Part shown: piece after piece, positions 54,176 to 64,000 of the stretch
How the letters are laid out: every line of letters begins with the position of its first letter
How positions within the stretch are numbered: position 1 is the stretch's first letter
DNA from: Anaeromyxobacter soli
Lineage (GTDB): Bacteria > Myxococcota > Myxococcia > Myxococcales > Anaeromyxobacteraceae
Length of the DNA: 64,000 nt
NCBI RefSeq assembly: GCF_022808855.1
Contig: NZ_JAKZLF010000013.1
Location: 48,401-112,400 of the forward strand
Direction of reading: 5' to 3'
Made by a program: the position numbers and the translations under genes
Notes under the pieces: generated by a model
Databases searched by the model: none
The model's input: the letters and a program-made list of their open reading frames with translations, nothing else
Told to the model about the DNA's origin: nothing

Positions 54176-55105
54176 CTAGCGGGGGGACAGCAGCAGCTCG
54201 AGCAGCGCCTTCTGGGCGTGGAGCCGGTTCTCGGCCTCGTCGAACACCGCCGACTGCGGCCCCTCGAGCACACCGTCGGAGATCTCCTCGCCGCGGTGGG
54301 CCGGGAGGCAGTGCAGGACGATCGCCTCCGGACGCGCCTTCTGCATGAGCGCCTCGTCGACGATGAACCCCGCGAACCGGCGCTGTCGCTCGGCCGCCTC
54401 GCCCTCCTGGCCCATGCTCGCCCAGACGTCGGTGTTCACGACGTGGGCGCCGTCCACGGCCTCCGCCGGCGAGCGCACGACCCGCGCGTGGGCGCCGGCG
54501 CGGGCGAGGAGCTTCGGATCGGGATCGTAGCCCTCGGGGCACGCGATGCGCAGGTCGAAGCCGAGCAGGACGCAGGCCTCGAGCCAGCTGTTCGCCATGT
54601 TGTTGCCGTCGCCGATCCAGGCCACCGACAGCCCGCCCTTCGAGAGCGCGTCCGCGCCGAAGCGCTCGGTCACGGTGAGCAGGTCGGCGAGGAGCTGGCA
54701 GGGGTGCGACGAGTCGGTGAGGGCGTTCACCACCGGGACCGAGGCGTAGCGCGACATCTCCTCGATCTTCTCGTGCTCGAACGTGCGGACGACGAGGCAG
54801 TCGAGGTAGCGAGAGAGGACGCGCGCGGTGTCGCGGATGGGCTCGCCGCGCCCGAGCTGCGTGTCGCGCGGCGACAGCATCATGGCGTCGCCGCCGAGCT
54901 GGTAGGCGGCCACGGCGAACGAGACGCGCGTCCGCGTCGACGCCTTCTCGAACACGAGGCCGATGGTGGCGTGCTCGAGGGGCCTCGGCCCCCGCTTGCC
55001 GAGGAGCTTCCACTCCGCGGCGCGCTCCACGAGCTCGAGGAGCTCGGAGCGATCGAGATCGGTGAGGCGGAGGAAGTCGCGCTTCGTGCCGGTCGGGCGT
55101 GCCAT
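54176..55105 (-). CDS. argF: Ornithine carbamoyltransferase
   Basis: A 309-residue enzyme that makes citrulline from ornithine and carbamoyl phosphate. Motifs: carbamoyl phosphate site EKASTRTRVSFAVA, NALTDSSHPCQLLADLLT, ornithine loop AWIGDGNNMANSW, DVWASMGQE and HCLPAHRGEEI. The S-T-R-T-R and HCLP motifs are diagnostic. GGAG precedes ATG 55105. It lies 18 bases after argD and is followed by the chaperone operon, which separates it from argG. Confidence 0.96.
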   Translation of the reverse strand: MARPTGTKRDFLRLTDLDRSELLELVERAAEWKLLGKRGPRPLEHATIGLVFEKASTRTRVSFAVAAYQLGGDAMMLSPRDTQLGRGEPIRDTARVLSRYLDCLVVRTFEHEKIEEMSRYASVPVVNALTDSSHPCQLLADLLTVTERFGADALSKGGLSVAWIGDGNNMANSWLEACVLLGFDLRIACPEGYDPDPKLLARAGAHARVVRSPAEAVDGAHVVNTDVWASMGQEGEAAERQRRFAGFIVDEALMQKARPEAIVLHCLPAHRGEEISDGVLEGPQSAVFDEAENRLHAQKALLELLLSPR

Positions 55106-55123
55106 GGGGGATCTCCGCGGGAG

Positions 55124-56332
55124 TCAGGACTTCGCGGGCGCCGCCGCGAGGGCGGCGGCGAGCCGCTCGACGGCGAGGTCCGCCTCGGCCGCCGTGAGGT
55201 TGAGGGGAGGAGCGAGGCGCAGCACGTCGTCGCCGATGGCGTTGACGAGCAGGCCGCGGGCGCGGGCGCCCTTCATCACCTCTGCGGCCGAGACGCCCTT
55301 CACCACCACCGCGAGCAGCATGCCCCGGCCGCGCACCGAGGCGACCCGGCCGCCGGCGGCGAGCCGCTCGAGCCCTGCCCGCAGCCGCGCGCCCACCTCC
55401 CGCGACCCCTCGAGCACGCCGCCCGAGAGCTCCGCGAGCACCGCGAGCGCCACCGCGCAGCCGAGCGGATTGCCGCCGTAGGTGCTGCCGTGGCTGCCGG
55501 GCGTGAGGTGCTGGCCGACCTCCTCCGACGCGAGGAGCGCGCCGATGGGGAAGCCGCCGCCGAGCGACTTCGCGCTCGACATGAGGTCGGGGGTGACGCC
55601 CGCCCACTCGTGCGCCCACAGCCTCCCGGTCCGGCCCATGCCGGTCTGGACCTCGTCGAGGCAGAGCAGCACGCCGCGCTGCCGCGTGAGCTCGCGCGCC
55701 GCCTGCAGGTACCCCTCGGGCGCGGGGATCACCCCCGACTCGCCCATGATCGGCTCCACGATGAAGGCCGCCGCCGTGCCGTCGAGCGCGGCCTCGAGCG
55801 CGGCGACATCGCCGAACTTCACGTGGCGCACGCCGGGGACGAGGGGCTCGAAGCCCTGGCGGTACTTCTCCTGCCCGCCCACGGTGACGGTGAAGAGCGA
55901 GCGTCCGTGGAAGGAGTCGTCGCACGAGACGATCACGTTGCGCTCGGGGTGGCCGAGGTCGTGGTGGTACTTGCGGGCGAGCTTCAGCATCGCCTCGTTG
56001 GCCTCGGCGCCGCTGTTGCAGAAGAAGGCGCGGCTGGCCCACGGGGTAACCTCGAGCAGCGCCTCCGCGAGCTCCACCTGGCGCGGGATGAAGTAGTGGT
56101 TGGAGACGTGCCACACCGTGCGGGCCTGCTCCTCGAGCGCCTTCACGAGCGCGGGGTGGCAGTGCCCGAGCACGTTGACCGCCACGCCGCCCAGGAAGTC
56201 GAGGTACTCGTTCCCGTCGGCGTCCCAGACCCGGACGCCCTCGCCGCGCGCGATCGCCACCGGCTGTTGCCGGTAGTTGGGGGTGAGCACCTTCTGCGCG
56301 CGCTTTGCGACGGCCTCGTTGTTGCCGGTCAT
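55124..56332 (-). CDS. argD: Acetylornithine aminotransferase
   Basis: A 402-residue class III PLP aminotransferase. It opens with the ArgD-like QKVLTPNYRQQPVAIARGEGVRVWDADG, has CNSGAEANEAMLKLARKY, the PLP Lys in MSSAKSLGGGFPIGALL, GSHGSTYGGNPL and a typical end with DVLRLAPPLNLTAAE. It converts N-acetylglutamate semialdehyde to N-acetylornithine and may also serve lysine synthesis. Upstream argB/argC/argJ are not in the window. A TATAAG box 6 bases before the ATG suggests a leaderless mRNA. Confidence 0.94.
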   Translation of the reverse strand: MTGNNEAVAKRAQKVLTPNYRQQPVAIARGEGVRVWDADGNEYLDFLGGVAVNVLGHCHPALVKALEEQARTVWHVSNHYFIPRQVELAEALLEVTPWASRAFFCNSGAEANEAMLKLARKYHHDLGHPERNVIVSCDDSFHGRSLFTVTVGGQEKYRQGFEPLVPGVRHVKFGDVAALEAALDGTAAAFIVEPIMGESGVIPAPEGYLQAARELTRQRGVLLCLDEVQTGMGRTGRLWAHEWAGVTPDLMSSAKSLGGGFPIGALLASEEVGQHLTPGSHGSTYGGNPLGCAVALAVLAELSGGVLEGSREVGARLRAGLERLAAGGRVASVRGRGMLLAVVVKGVSAAEVMKGARARGLLVNAIGDDVLRLAPPLNLTAAEADLAVERLAAALAAAPAKS

Positions 56333-56338
56333 CTAGCG

Positions 56339-56367
56339 CTTATAGCAGCGGCGGGGCGGGTGTTCTA
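56339..56367 (-). promoter_or_regulatory. Possible leaderless promoter of argD
   Basis: On the minus strand TATAAG (56344-56339) ends 6 bases before the argD ATG, with TAGAAC (56367-56362) at 17-base spacing as a weak -35. Transcription would begin at or next to the start codon, and no ribosome site lies between. Confidence 0.4.
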
Positions 56368-56388
56368 GAGCGGCGCGCGCCCCGCGGG

Positions 56389-57237
56389 TCAGCGCTTGCC
56401 GGCGGGGCGCGGCGGCCACGTCGGCGCGCGGACGCGCTCTTCTCGTACGGTCGCGTTGTACGCGCCGGATGGCCCCAGGTGACGCGACAGGTCGAAGTCC
56501 GGCCGCGGCTTCGCGTTCACGAACGCCGCGAGGTCGACCGCCTCGCCGTCCTGGAGGTTCGGCTCGTCCGGCGGCATCGTCACCTTGAGGAACCCCGCCA
56601 GCTTCGTCGCGTCCGCGAGCCCTGCCCCCGCGTTGTACGAACGCGGGCCCCAGACCGGCGGGTCGCCCTGGCCGTCCTCGCCGTGGCACGCGGCGCAGCG
56701 CTCCGCGTACAGCGCGGCGCCGCGCGCCGTGTCGACCTTGGACGGATCCACGGACAGCTTCGGGAAGCTGCGCGGCCCGAGCGGCGCCTTGGGGTTCTGC
56801 GCGATCCGCTCGCCGGTCGAGAGCCACGTGAGGTACGCGGTGATGGCGACGGCGGGTGCGCCGCCGTTCGGCGGCCGCTGCCCGTTCATGCTGCGCATGA
56901 AGCAGTTGAGGACCCGATCCTCGAGCGTGATGACCGCCTTCTCCCGGGGGGACCACGCCGGATAGGCCGCCGCGACGCCGACGAGGGTCGCGCCGCCGGC
57001 CTGCGCTCCGGCCTGCGGGTGACAGGACGCGCAGCTCAGCGCGTTCTTCACGTACCGACGCGTGAGCGGGTGCGTCCCGGTCCGCTCGAAGAGCTCCTTA
57101 CCGAGCCGGATCGTGTCCCCGAGCGGCCCCTCCGGCAGCTCGCGCGCGGGCGCCTCTTCCGCGCCGCGCGCCGCCACGGGCGCGATCCCCGAGGCGGCGA
57201 GGACGAGCGCGAGCGGGGCCAGGCGGCGGGAGAGCAT
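56389..57237 (-). CDS. tsdA: TsdA-like diheme cytochrome c (thiosulfate dehydrogenase)
   Basis: A 282-residue exported protein (signal ending near AARGA). It has two class I cytochrome c domains: heme motifs CASCH (69-73) and CAACH (181-185). Between them LNCFMRSMNGQRPP keeps Cys112 at the place of the axial heme Cys ligand of TsdA from Allochromatium. Met221 in KVTMPP is a candidate ligand of heme 2. TsdA oxidises thiosulfate to tetrathionate or runs the reverse reaction. Length fits (about 270). The pattern WGPRSYNAGAGL also matches. It stands alone between hslU and argD, with no sox genes nearby. Symbol by similarity of motifs. Confidence 0.85.
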   Translation of the reverse strand: MLSRRLAPLALVLAASGIAPVAARGAEEAPARELPEGPLGDTIRLGKELFERTGTHPLTRRYVKNALSCASCHPQAGAQAGGATLVGVAAAYPAWSPREKAVITLEDRVLNCFMRSMNGQRPPNGGAPAVAITAYLTWLSTGERIAQNPKAPLGPRSFPKLSVDPSKVDTARGAALYAERCAACHGEDGQGDPPVWGPRSYNAGAGLADATKLAGFLKVTMPPDEPNLQDGEAVDLAAFVNAKPRPDFDLSRHLGPSGAYNATVREERVRAPTWPPRPAGKR

Positions 57238-57341
57238 GGTGACCTCCGGACCCCACCGTCGGTCCGTGGCTCGCCCGCGGCAAGCGGGCACGTGGGGCCG
57301 TGAGCGATCGGCCGCCCGGTGGGGTGGACGGCGGGCCGCCG

Positions 57342-58739
<1,398 letters not shown>

Positions 58740-58742
58740 GGC

Positions 58743-59288
58743 CTAGAGCTCCTCGAGCGTGAGGTTCGCGTTCGTGTAGATGCAGATCTCCGCGGCGAGC
58801 TTCATCGACTCCTCCGCGATCTGCCGCGCCGACAGGGGCGAGTGGGCGAGGAGCGCGCGCGCGGCCGCGACGGCGTACGGACCGCCCGAGCCGATGGCGA
58901 CGACCGCGCCGCCCGGGACGGGATCGGGCTCGATGACGTCCCCCGCGCCGGACAGCACTAGGACGTGCTCGCGATCCGCGACGACGAGCATCGCCTCGAG
59001 GCGCCGGAGGAGCCGGTCCGTGCGCCACTGCTTCGCGAGCTCGACGGCCGCGCGGGGCAAGGAGCGCGCGTGCTCCTTGAGCTTCTTCTCGAACAGCTCG
59101 AAGAGCTGGAACGCGTCGGCGGTCGCGCCCGCGAAGCCCGCGAGGACCGAGCCCTCGGCGAGCCGGCGGACCTTCCGCGCGGTGGACTTCATGACCGTCT
59201 TGTCGAGCGTGACCTGCCCGTCGCTCGCCATGACGACCTTGCCGTCGCGTCGGACGCAGAGGACGGTGGTGCCGTGGAAGGGGCGCAT
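58743..59288 (-). CDS. hslV: HslV, peptidase subunit of the HslUV protease
   Basis: A 181-residue Ntn-hydrolase. The short start MRPFHG is removed to expose the catalytic Thr (TTVLCV). The typical motifs are [35 protein letters not shown] and [17 protein letters not shown]. Twelve subunits form the two-ring proteolytic chamber that works with HslU. It is cotranscribed with xerC (78 bases upstream) and hslU (3 bases downstream). Confidence 0.96.
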   Translation of the reverse strand: MRPFHGTTVLCVRRDGKVVMASDGQVTLDKTVMKSTARKVRRLAEGSVLAGFAGATADAFQLFELFEKKLKEHARSLPRAAVELAKQWRTDRLLRRLEAMLVVADREHVLVLSGAGDVIEPDPVPGGAVVAIGSGGPYAVAAARALLAHSPLSARQIAEESMKLAAEICIYTNANLTLEEL

Positions 59289-59365
59289 CGCCCGTAGGTA
59301 GCGCCGGACGGGCGCCCGGGCAACGGCGGAGATCGACGCGGCCTGCGGCGACCGGAGCGCGAGGG

Positions 59366-60367
59366 TCAGCTCCGCTCGCGCTTCGCGCGCGGATGAGCGG
59401 AGTCGTAGACGGCGGCGAGGCGCTTCCAGTCCACGTGGGTGTAGCGCTGCGTCGTCGAGAGCGAGGCGTGCCCGAGGAGCTCCTGGATCCCGCGCAGGTC
59501 GGCGCCGTTCCCGAGCAGGTGCGTCGCGAAGCAGTGGCGCAGCACGTGCGGGTGCACGTGGCGAGGCAGCCCGGTCGCGATCACCGCCCGGTCGAGCCGC
59601 CGCGCGACCGAGCGTGGGCTGAGCCGTCCGCCGCGGTAGTTGAGGAAGAGCGCCTCGCGCGCGGTGGCGTGGTCGCGCCCCGCCGCGAGGACCGGCCGCG
59701 CCTCGTCGAGGTAGCGGCCGATCGCCTCGGCCGCCGTCACGCCGAACGGGACGATCCGCTCCTTGCTGCGCTTGCCGAGGACCCGCACGAGCCGGCCCCC
59801 GAGATCGACCGAGCCGCGGTCGAGCCCGGTGAGCTCCGAGACGCGCAGCCCGCTCGCGTAGAGCAGCTCGAGGAACGCGCGGTCGCGCAGCTCCAGGGGC
59901 GCGGCGAGCGCGGGGGACTCCACGAGCGCGGCGACCTCCTCCTCGGGCAGGACCTCGGGCAGCCGCTTCGGGCGCCTGGGGCCGGAGACCGAGCGCGCAG
60001 GGTTCGCCTGGGCGAGCCCCTCGCGCACGAGGAACCGGTAGAGCGTCCGGATCGCGGAGAGCTTGCGCCCGAGGCTCGTCGCGCCGGCCTCCGCCGCCGC
60101 GCGCGAGAGGAAGGCGCGCACGATCGCGGGCGAGGACGGCACGACCCCCTGCCCCGCGCTCGCAAGGTACGCGGCGTACTGGGCGAGATCGGTGAGGTAC
60201 GCCTTCACCGTGTGCGGCGAGGCGCGTCGCTCCGTGCGGAGGTAGGCCGCGAAGCGCTGGATCTCGGGCGGGAGGGTCCCCTCGTCGACGGGCACGCTGC
60301 GATCGGTAGCACCGGGGTGGGCGGGAGGCGAGTTCTGGGTCGAGGTCGAGGTCGCGCCGCCCCTCAC
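59366..60367 (-). CDS. xerC: Tyrosine recombinase XerC
   Basis: A 333-residue site-specific recombinase; the core matches XerC/XerD (about 300). The N-terminal SAM-like domain reads [26 protein letters not shown]. The catalytic domain has Arg in [15 protein letters not shown], Lys in [14 protein letters not shown], the [17 protein letters not shown] box (His, Arg), a second His in [10 protein letters not shown] and the nucleophile Tyr in RYTHVD. It resolves chromosome dimers at dif. The GTG at 60367 overlaps the preceding stop (GTGA); a GTG at 60295 would remove 24 Ser/Thr-rich residues and is equally possible. Its place beside hslV is conserved in Firmicutes. Confidence 0.93.
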   Translation of the reverse strand: MRGGATSTSTQNSPPAHPGATDRSVPVDEGTLPPEIQRFAAYLRTERRASPHTVKAYLTDLAQYAAYLASAGQGVVPSSPAIVRAFLSRAAAEAGATSLGRKLSAIRTLYRFLVREGLAQANPARSVSGPRRPKRLPEVLPEEEVAALVESPALAAPLELRDRAFLELLYASGLRVSELTGLDRGSVDLGGRLVRVLGKRSKERIVPFGVTAAEAIGRYLDEARPVLAAGRDHATAREALFLNYRGGRLSPRSVARRLDRAVIATGLPRHVHPHVLRHCFATHLLGNGADLRGIQELLGHASLSTTQRYTHVDWKRLAAVYDSAHPRAKRERS

Positions 60368-61953
60368 CTCGGCAGGTCGGCCACGTACACCCCCGCCCGC
60401 TTCGGGTCCGCGACCGCATAGGCGACGCCGCGCGAGTCGGGCCCGAGGAAGCGGGCGGTGCCGGGGAGCACGTGCGTGTCGATCGAGCGGAGCTTCCCAC
60501 CCTCCCAGAGCGCGACGTCGAGCGCGATCATGTCGGAGCGCTGCCAGGTGAGGAGGAGCCGCCCGGGGTCGCGCGGGTCGAACTCGAAGCTCTTCACTCC
60601 CTGCGCCACGGCCTCCGGCTTCTTCCCCCCGGCGAGCCCGGCTGCCGGGACGCGTTCGAGGTCGCACGCCTCGCCGTTCCGCGTGCAGCGGGTGCGGTAG
60701 TAGAGCCAGCGCGCGTCGGGCGAGAAGGCGAAGCCGAACACGCCCTGGGCGACCCGCTCCGCCGGCGTCCCCTTCGGCGTGTCGAGGTGCGCGAGCGCGA
60801 GGTCGACCGAGTACCCGCCCCGGGTCGTGTGCTGCAGCATCGCGACGTGGGCGCCGTCCGCCGAGACCTCGAACTCGGAGACGTTCGCGCCGAAGGTCCG
60901 GGGCGACTGCCCCGGGCCGCCCGCGCCGAGGACGCCCGCGCGGACTCGCGGATCGTACTGCTCGAGCCAGGCGAGGCGCGGCGCGCGGGACGCCCAGCGA
61001 AACTCGCCCACCTCGCGACCGCACAGGGCGCCCGGCTTGCCGAGGGGGCCGACGTGGAGCTCGCCCTGCTGCCCGGGCGCGATCCCCGCGACGTAGGCGA
61101 GCGCGGCGCCGTCCCGCGAGAACGCGAACGCGCCCGCCTGGCGCGCGACCCGCGCCGGCGCACCGCCCGTCGAGAGCATGAGGTCGTACCCGGTCGCCGT
61201 CTCGACGGTGAACGCGTAGGCCGCGCCGCCCGGCGCGAAGGCGTACTCGCCGGTGCGCTCCGCCACGCGGGCGGGAGGCTCGCTCGCGGTGCGGACGGCG
61301 AGCAGCGTCCCCCCCGCGCGGACGCCGCGGCGGGCGAGCGCGGTGGTCGCCCCGGCGCGCGGCGCGCCGTCCTTGGCGAGGAGCTCGAACGAGGAGAGGC
61401 CCTCGGCCCCGGGCAGCCACGCGGGGGGCTCGCCGGGGTTCACCCAGAGCAGACGCCCGCCCGCGATCGCCGCCACGCGCTCGCTCCCCGGCACGAACCC
61501 GGTGAACGTCACGCCGTCGGCGATCCTCGCCGGCTCGCCGCCGGCGCGGGCGACGTAGAGCGTGCCCGCGCCCGAGAGGTAGTCGTACTCGCCCAGCGCG
61601 GCGAGCACCGCGCCCTGGGGCGCCCACGCGAACCCGTGCGGGAGCGTGGTGACCGAGGGCGCCACCTTGCGGGCCTCGCCGCCGGCGGCCGCCACCACCC
61701 GCAGCGCGCAGCTCGCGGTCTGGGGCGGGAGGTACTGCCCCTTCACCTCGGCGCACCCGTCGAGGAACGCGAGCCAGGCGCCGTCGGCCGAGGCCTTCAG
61801 GGCGCGCACCTGCCCGCGCATCACCGCGCGGCCGAGCCCGTGCTTCTTGGCGGCGTCGTGCTCGCCGGTGCATCCCGCCGCGAGCGCGGCCGCGGCGGCG
61901 AGGGTCAGGGCCCGGAGGCTCCAGGGGTGGCGTCCGCAACGGGGTCGATCCAC
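60364..61953 (-). CDS. TolB-like beta-propeller lipoprotein
   Basis: A 529-residue protein read from GTG 61953, inside the end of trmFO (49-base overlap). The signal is [16 protein letters not shown] (lipobox). The mature part is built of repeats of the type [47 protein letters not shown] and [10 protein letters not shown]. Each is a propeller blade as in TolB or WD40-like beta-propellers. About six to eight blades fit. It probably sits at the outer membrane facing the periplasm. Family members bind peptidoglycan or partner proteins. No enzyme motif is visible. It interrupts an otherwise conserved trmFO-xerC gene order. Confidence 0.8.
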   Translation of the reverse strand: MDRPRCGRHPWSLRALTLAAAAALAAGCTGEHDAAKKHGLGRAVMRGQVRALKASADGAWLAFLDGCAEVKGQYLPPQTASCALRVVAAAGGEARKVAPSVTTLPHGFAWAPQGAVLAALGEYDYLSGAGTLYVARAGGEPARIADGVTFTGFVPGSERVAAIAGGRLLWVNPGEPPAWLPGAEGLSSFELLAKDGAPRAGATTALARRGVRAGGTLLAVRTASEPPARVAERTGEYAFAPGGAAYAFTVETATGYDLMLSTGGAPARVARQAGAFAFSRDGAALAYVAGIAPGQQGELHVGPLGKPGALCGREVGEFRWASRAPRLAWLEQYDPRVRAGVLGAGGPGQSPRTFGANVSEFEVSADGAHVAMLQHTTRGGYSVDLALAHLDTPKGTPAERVAQGVFGFAFSPDARWLYYRTRCTRNGEACDLERVPAAGLAGGKKPEAVAQGVKSFEFDPRDPGRLLLTWQRSDMIALDVALWEGGKLRSIDTHVLPGTARFLGPDSRGVAYAVADPKRAGVYVADLPR

Positions 61954-63260
61954 GGCGCGATCTCCTTTCGCGCCCGCTCGACGTGGGCCTCCTTCCGCGC
62001 GGCCTTGCCGCGGTGGCGCCCGGTGAGCGGGGGGAACAGCGCGAAGACGACGTTCGACGGCTGGTAATCGTACCCCGGCGGATGGGCCTCGCCGGTGAGA
62101 TGTCGATGGAGCGCCCCGAGCGCGGTCGCCGGGGGAGGCGGGCGGAAGCCCCTTCCGGCGAGCCGGTCCAGGATCGCGCGCGCCGCGAGGTGCCCGCACG
62201 CGGCCGACTCCACGTAGCCCTCGACCCCGGTGATCTGGCCCGCGAAGAACAGGTGCGGCCGCTCCCGCGCGGAGAGGTCCGGCGCGAGGACGCGAGGCGC
62301 CTCGAGGAACGTGTTCCGGTGGATCTGGCCGAGGCGCACGAACTCGGCGTTCGCGAGGCCGGGCACCTGCTCGCGGAAGATGCGCCGCTGCTCCGGCCAG
62401 GTGAGGCGGGTCTGGAACCCCACGAGGTTGTACGCCGTCCCCTCCACGTCCTCGCGGCGGAGCTGCACCACCGCGTGCGGGCGCCGCCCGGTGCGGGGGT
62501 CCTCGAGGCCCACCGGCTTCATCGGCCCGAACGCGAGCACCTCCGCGCCCCGCTCGGCCATCACCTCGATCGGCAGGCAGCCCTCGAAGTAGCGCGGCTC
62601 CTCGAAGTCGTGCGCGGGCACCTTCTCGCCGGCGAGCAGCGCCGTGACGAAGGCGCGGTACTGCGCCTCGTCGAAGGGCAGGTTGAGGTAGTCGTCCCCG
62701 GCGCCCTTGCCGTACCGCGAGCGCGCGTACGCGATCGAACGGTCGATCGAGTCCGCCGCCACGATCGGCGCGATGGCGTCGTAGAAGTGGAGCCGGCCGC
62801 CCGCGAAGGCGGCGATGTCCGCGGCGAGCGCGTCGCCCGTGAGCGGCCCGGTCGCGACGAGCGCGAGCTGTGGCCCCTCGGGGAGGCGCAGCACCTCCTC
62901 CTCCCGAAGGTGCACGCGAGGGTGGGCGCGGAGCCGCGCGCCGACGAGCGCGCTGAACCGCTCGCGGTCCACGGCGAGCGCGTCCCCCGCCGGGACGCGG
63001 GTCGCGTCGGCGGCGGAGAGGACGAGGCTGCCGAGGCGGCGCAGCTCCTCGTGGAGCAGCCCCACCGCGTTGTGCGGGTTGTCGGAGCGGAGCGAGTTCG
63101 AGCAGACGAGCTCGGCGAGACCGCCCTGCGTGTGAGCGGGCGAGCGCCGGCCCGGCTTCATCTCGACGAGCTCCACCTCGGCGCCGCCCTCGGCGAGCCG
63201 CCACGCGGCCTCGCTCCCCGCGAGCCCGCCGCCGATCACCGTCACGTGCGCCTGTCCCAT
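61905..63260 (-). CDS. trmFO: TrmFO, FAD/folate-dependent tRNA uracil-54 methyltransferase
   Basis: A 451-residue flavoprotein that makes ribothymidine at position 54 of tRNA from methylene-THF. It begins [21 protein letters not shown], then [58 protein letters not shown] and [19 protein letters not shown]. The ending [16 protein letters not shown] is also characteristic. Length matches the Gid/TrmFO family (435-460). ATG 63260 is taken; ATG 63278 would add six residues. It heads the trmFO-lipoprotein-xerC-hslV-hslU operon. Confidence 0.95.
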   Translation of the reverse strand: MGQAHVTVIGGGLAGSEAAWRLAEGGAEVELVEMKPGRRSPAHTQGGLAELVCSNSLRSDNPHNAVGLLHEELRRLGSLVLSAADATRVPAGDALAVDRERFSALVGARLRAHPRVHLREEEVLRLPEGPQLALVATGPLTGDALAADIAAFAGGRLHFYDAIAPIVAADSIDRSIAYARSRYGKGAGDDYLNLPFDEAQYRAFVTALLAGEKVPAHDFEEPRYFEGCLPIEVMAERGAEVLAFGPMKPVGLEDPRTGRRPHAVVQLRREDVEGTAYNLVGFQTRLTWPEQRRIFREQVPGLANAEFVRLGQIHRNTFLEAPRVLAPDLSARERPHLFFAGQITGVEGYVESAACGHLAARAILDRLAGRGFRPPPPATALGALHRHLTGEAHPPGYDYQPSNVVFALFPPLTGRHRGKAARKEAHVERARKEIAPWIDPVADATPGASGP

Positions 63261-63463
63261 GACCACCCGTCGTCCCATCGCATGGCTGGCTCCCCGCCAG
63301 CCGGGCGCCTACCGATCTCTCGGAACCCCGACGACCTGGCCGCCTCGACCCGCGGTGCGCAGGTTTCGAGCCGGGCGCGCCCGGGGCCCGGGGGGCGGCG
63401 GCGAGAGAGGTTTCGGCCGGACCGGGCGCGCTCCATCTACCGTCCCGACGAAAGGAACGCAAC

Positions 63464-63853
63464 GTGGCCGACGACAGGTTCGAGACGCTGAAGAGCGAGC
63501 TGCAGCGCCGCCGCCGCGTGATCCTCGAGACCTTCCGCCGCGCCGACGCCGAGCTCGACGCGCTCCGCTCCGCCGAGCGGGATCCGGAGTTCGAGGAGGG
63601 GGCGCAGACCGACCACGAGGCGTACACCCTCGCGCGCCTCTCCGAGAACCAGCGCCGGGAGCTCCAGCAGATCGACGCCGCGCTCGCGCGGATCGACGCG
63701 GGGACGTACGGGATCTGCAAGGACTGCGACCAGGAGATCGACCCGCGGCGGCTCGCCGCCCTCCCCTACGCGCTCCTCTGCACGGAGTGCGCGGCCGGGA
63801 GCGAGCGGGCCGCGGCGCCGAGGTTCGTCGCGCCGCCCCAGCCGGGGATCTGA
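63464..63853 (+). CDS. DksA/TraR-family zinc-finger protein
   Basis: A 129-residue protein with a helical coiled-coil start (RFETLKSELQRRRRVILETF, then LSENQRRELQQIDAALARID). The C4 zinc finger is CKDC (residues 86-89) and CTEC (107-110), with the YGICKDCDQEIDPRRLAALPYA form of DksA/TraR proteins. DksA proteins enter the RNA polymerase secondary channel and mediate the ppGpp response. The acidic tip residues that define DksA (DxxD) read differently (DPEFEEGAQTDHEA), so a DksA-like paralogue is the safer call. AAAGGA precedes GTG 63464. Divergent from trmFO. Confidence 0.85.
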   Translation: MADDRFETLKSELQRRRRVILETFRRADAELDALRSAERDPEFEEGAQTDHEAYTLARLSENQRRELQQIDAALARIDAGTYGICKDCDQEIDPRRLAALPYALLCTECAAGSERAAAPRFVAPPQPGI

Positions 63854-64000
63854 TCTAACGGGGGCTGCGCCCCCGCCCCGCCGACGGCTGACCGCCGTCG
63901 TCGGGGGCCCCACCCCTGCTCGCCGGGTCCCGTGCGCCTACGCGTGGCGGCTTCGCCGCGAACGCGTAGGCGCGTTGATCTGACGGGGGCTGCGCCCCCG
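63852..64000. repeat. Palindromic intergenic repeat cluster
   Basis: Four hairpins follow the DksA-like gene. Two copies of a 24-base unit (63852-63875, 63977-64000; one mismatch) each form a 7-bp CGGGGGC/GCCCCCG stem with a 3-base loop. Between them is a CGACGGC/GCCGTCG stem (63882-63900) and a 12-bp perfect stem (63934-63945 with 63962-63973) enclosing a further GCGGC/GCCGC hairpin. The first may terminate the DksA-like gene. The cluster reaches the window edge and may continue. It resembles dispersed palindromic elements of GC-rich genomes. Confidence 0.7.

Overview
The window looks like chromosomal DNA of a Myxococcota (delta-proteobacterial) bacterium close to Anaeromyxobacter. That placement is inferred from gene content and composition, not from a marker-gene comparison. 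GC content is very high and third codon positions are almost always G or C. Genes are packed, often with 4-base GTGA or ATGA overlaps. Typical lineage content is present: an NtrC-type regulator, a Ser/Thr kinase with TPRs, a multi-PAS hybrid histidine kinase, c-type cytochromes, an extra Hsp70/DnaJ set and SpoIID in a non-Bacillus setting. There is no phage, plasmid, insertion sequence or CRISPR array. I read this as ordinary core chromosome with a few decayed genes.

Layout. 0-7 kb: the start of a Wza-type polysaccharide export lipoprotein (cut by the window edge), small membrane proteins, an NtrC-like sigma-54 activator, a rhodanese remnant, and a minus-strand operon of class IV aminotransferase, HEAT-repeat protein, HAMP membrane protein and SpoIID/LytB lipoprotein. 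7.8-15.8 kb: a heavy-metal module on the minus strand. It holds a cytochrome c lipoprotein, a CadC-like ArsR repressor, a small Cys-rich exported protein, a small exported protein with CxEHGVPxxxCxxCNP repeats, an RND adaptor carrying four more of these repeats, then the CzcA-type pump and the CzcC-type outer-membrane channel. 16.4-24 kb: tRNA-Lys, an AraC regulator, a hydrolase, an SDR, an EEP-family lipoprotein, cysK, a sterol-desaturase-like enzyme, tRNA-Glu, a VOC protein and an acetyltransferase. 24-33 kb: the signalling kinases, membrane proteins, a tail-to-tail junction of two truncated genes and a pectinacetylesterase-like lipoprotein. 33-38 kb: a second RND pump with its adaptor.

38.5-48.5 kb: a GH15 glucoamylase/trehalase, an iron-permease-like protein, metF, greB, an EEP hydrolase, YtxH, engB with a tetraheme cytochrome, then coaE, an extended SDR and a paired MaoC/HadAB-type dehydratase. 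48.5-57 kb: a DUF1059 protein and the arginine genes argG, argF and argD, split by a chaperone module (DnaJ-TPR, DnaK-like, TPR) with its own predicted promoter; then a TsdA-like diheme cytochrome. 57-64 kb: trmFO, a beta-propeller lipoprotein, xerC, hslV and hslU, the order known from Firmicutes gid-codV-clpQ-clpY clusters. The window ends with a DksA/TraR-type protein and a set of palindromic repeats.

The most unusual element is the family of six CxEHGVP...CxxCNP repeats shared by the RND adaptor and the small protein encoded just before it. It looks like a periplasmic metal-capture module duplicated between a free carrier and the pump. Also notable are a predicted ArsR operator/promoter, a near-symmetric divergent -10 element with start codons at the predicted transcription starts, and a histidine kinase with two complete kinase cores around one receiver.
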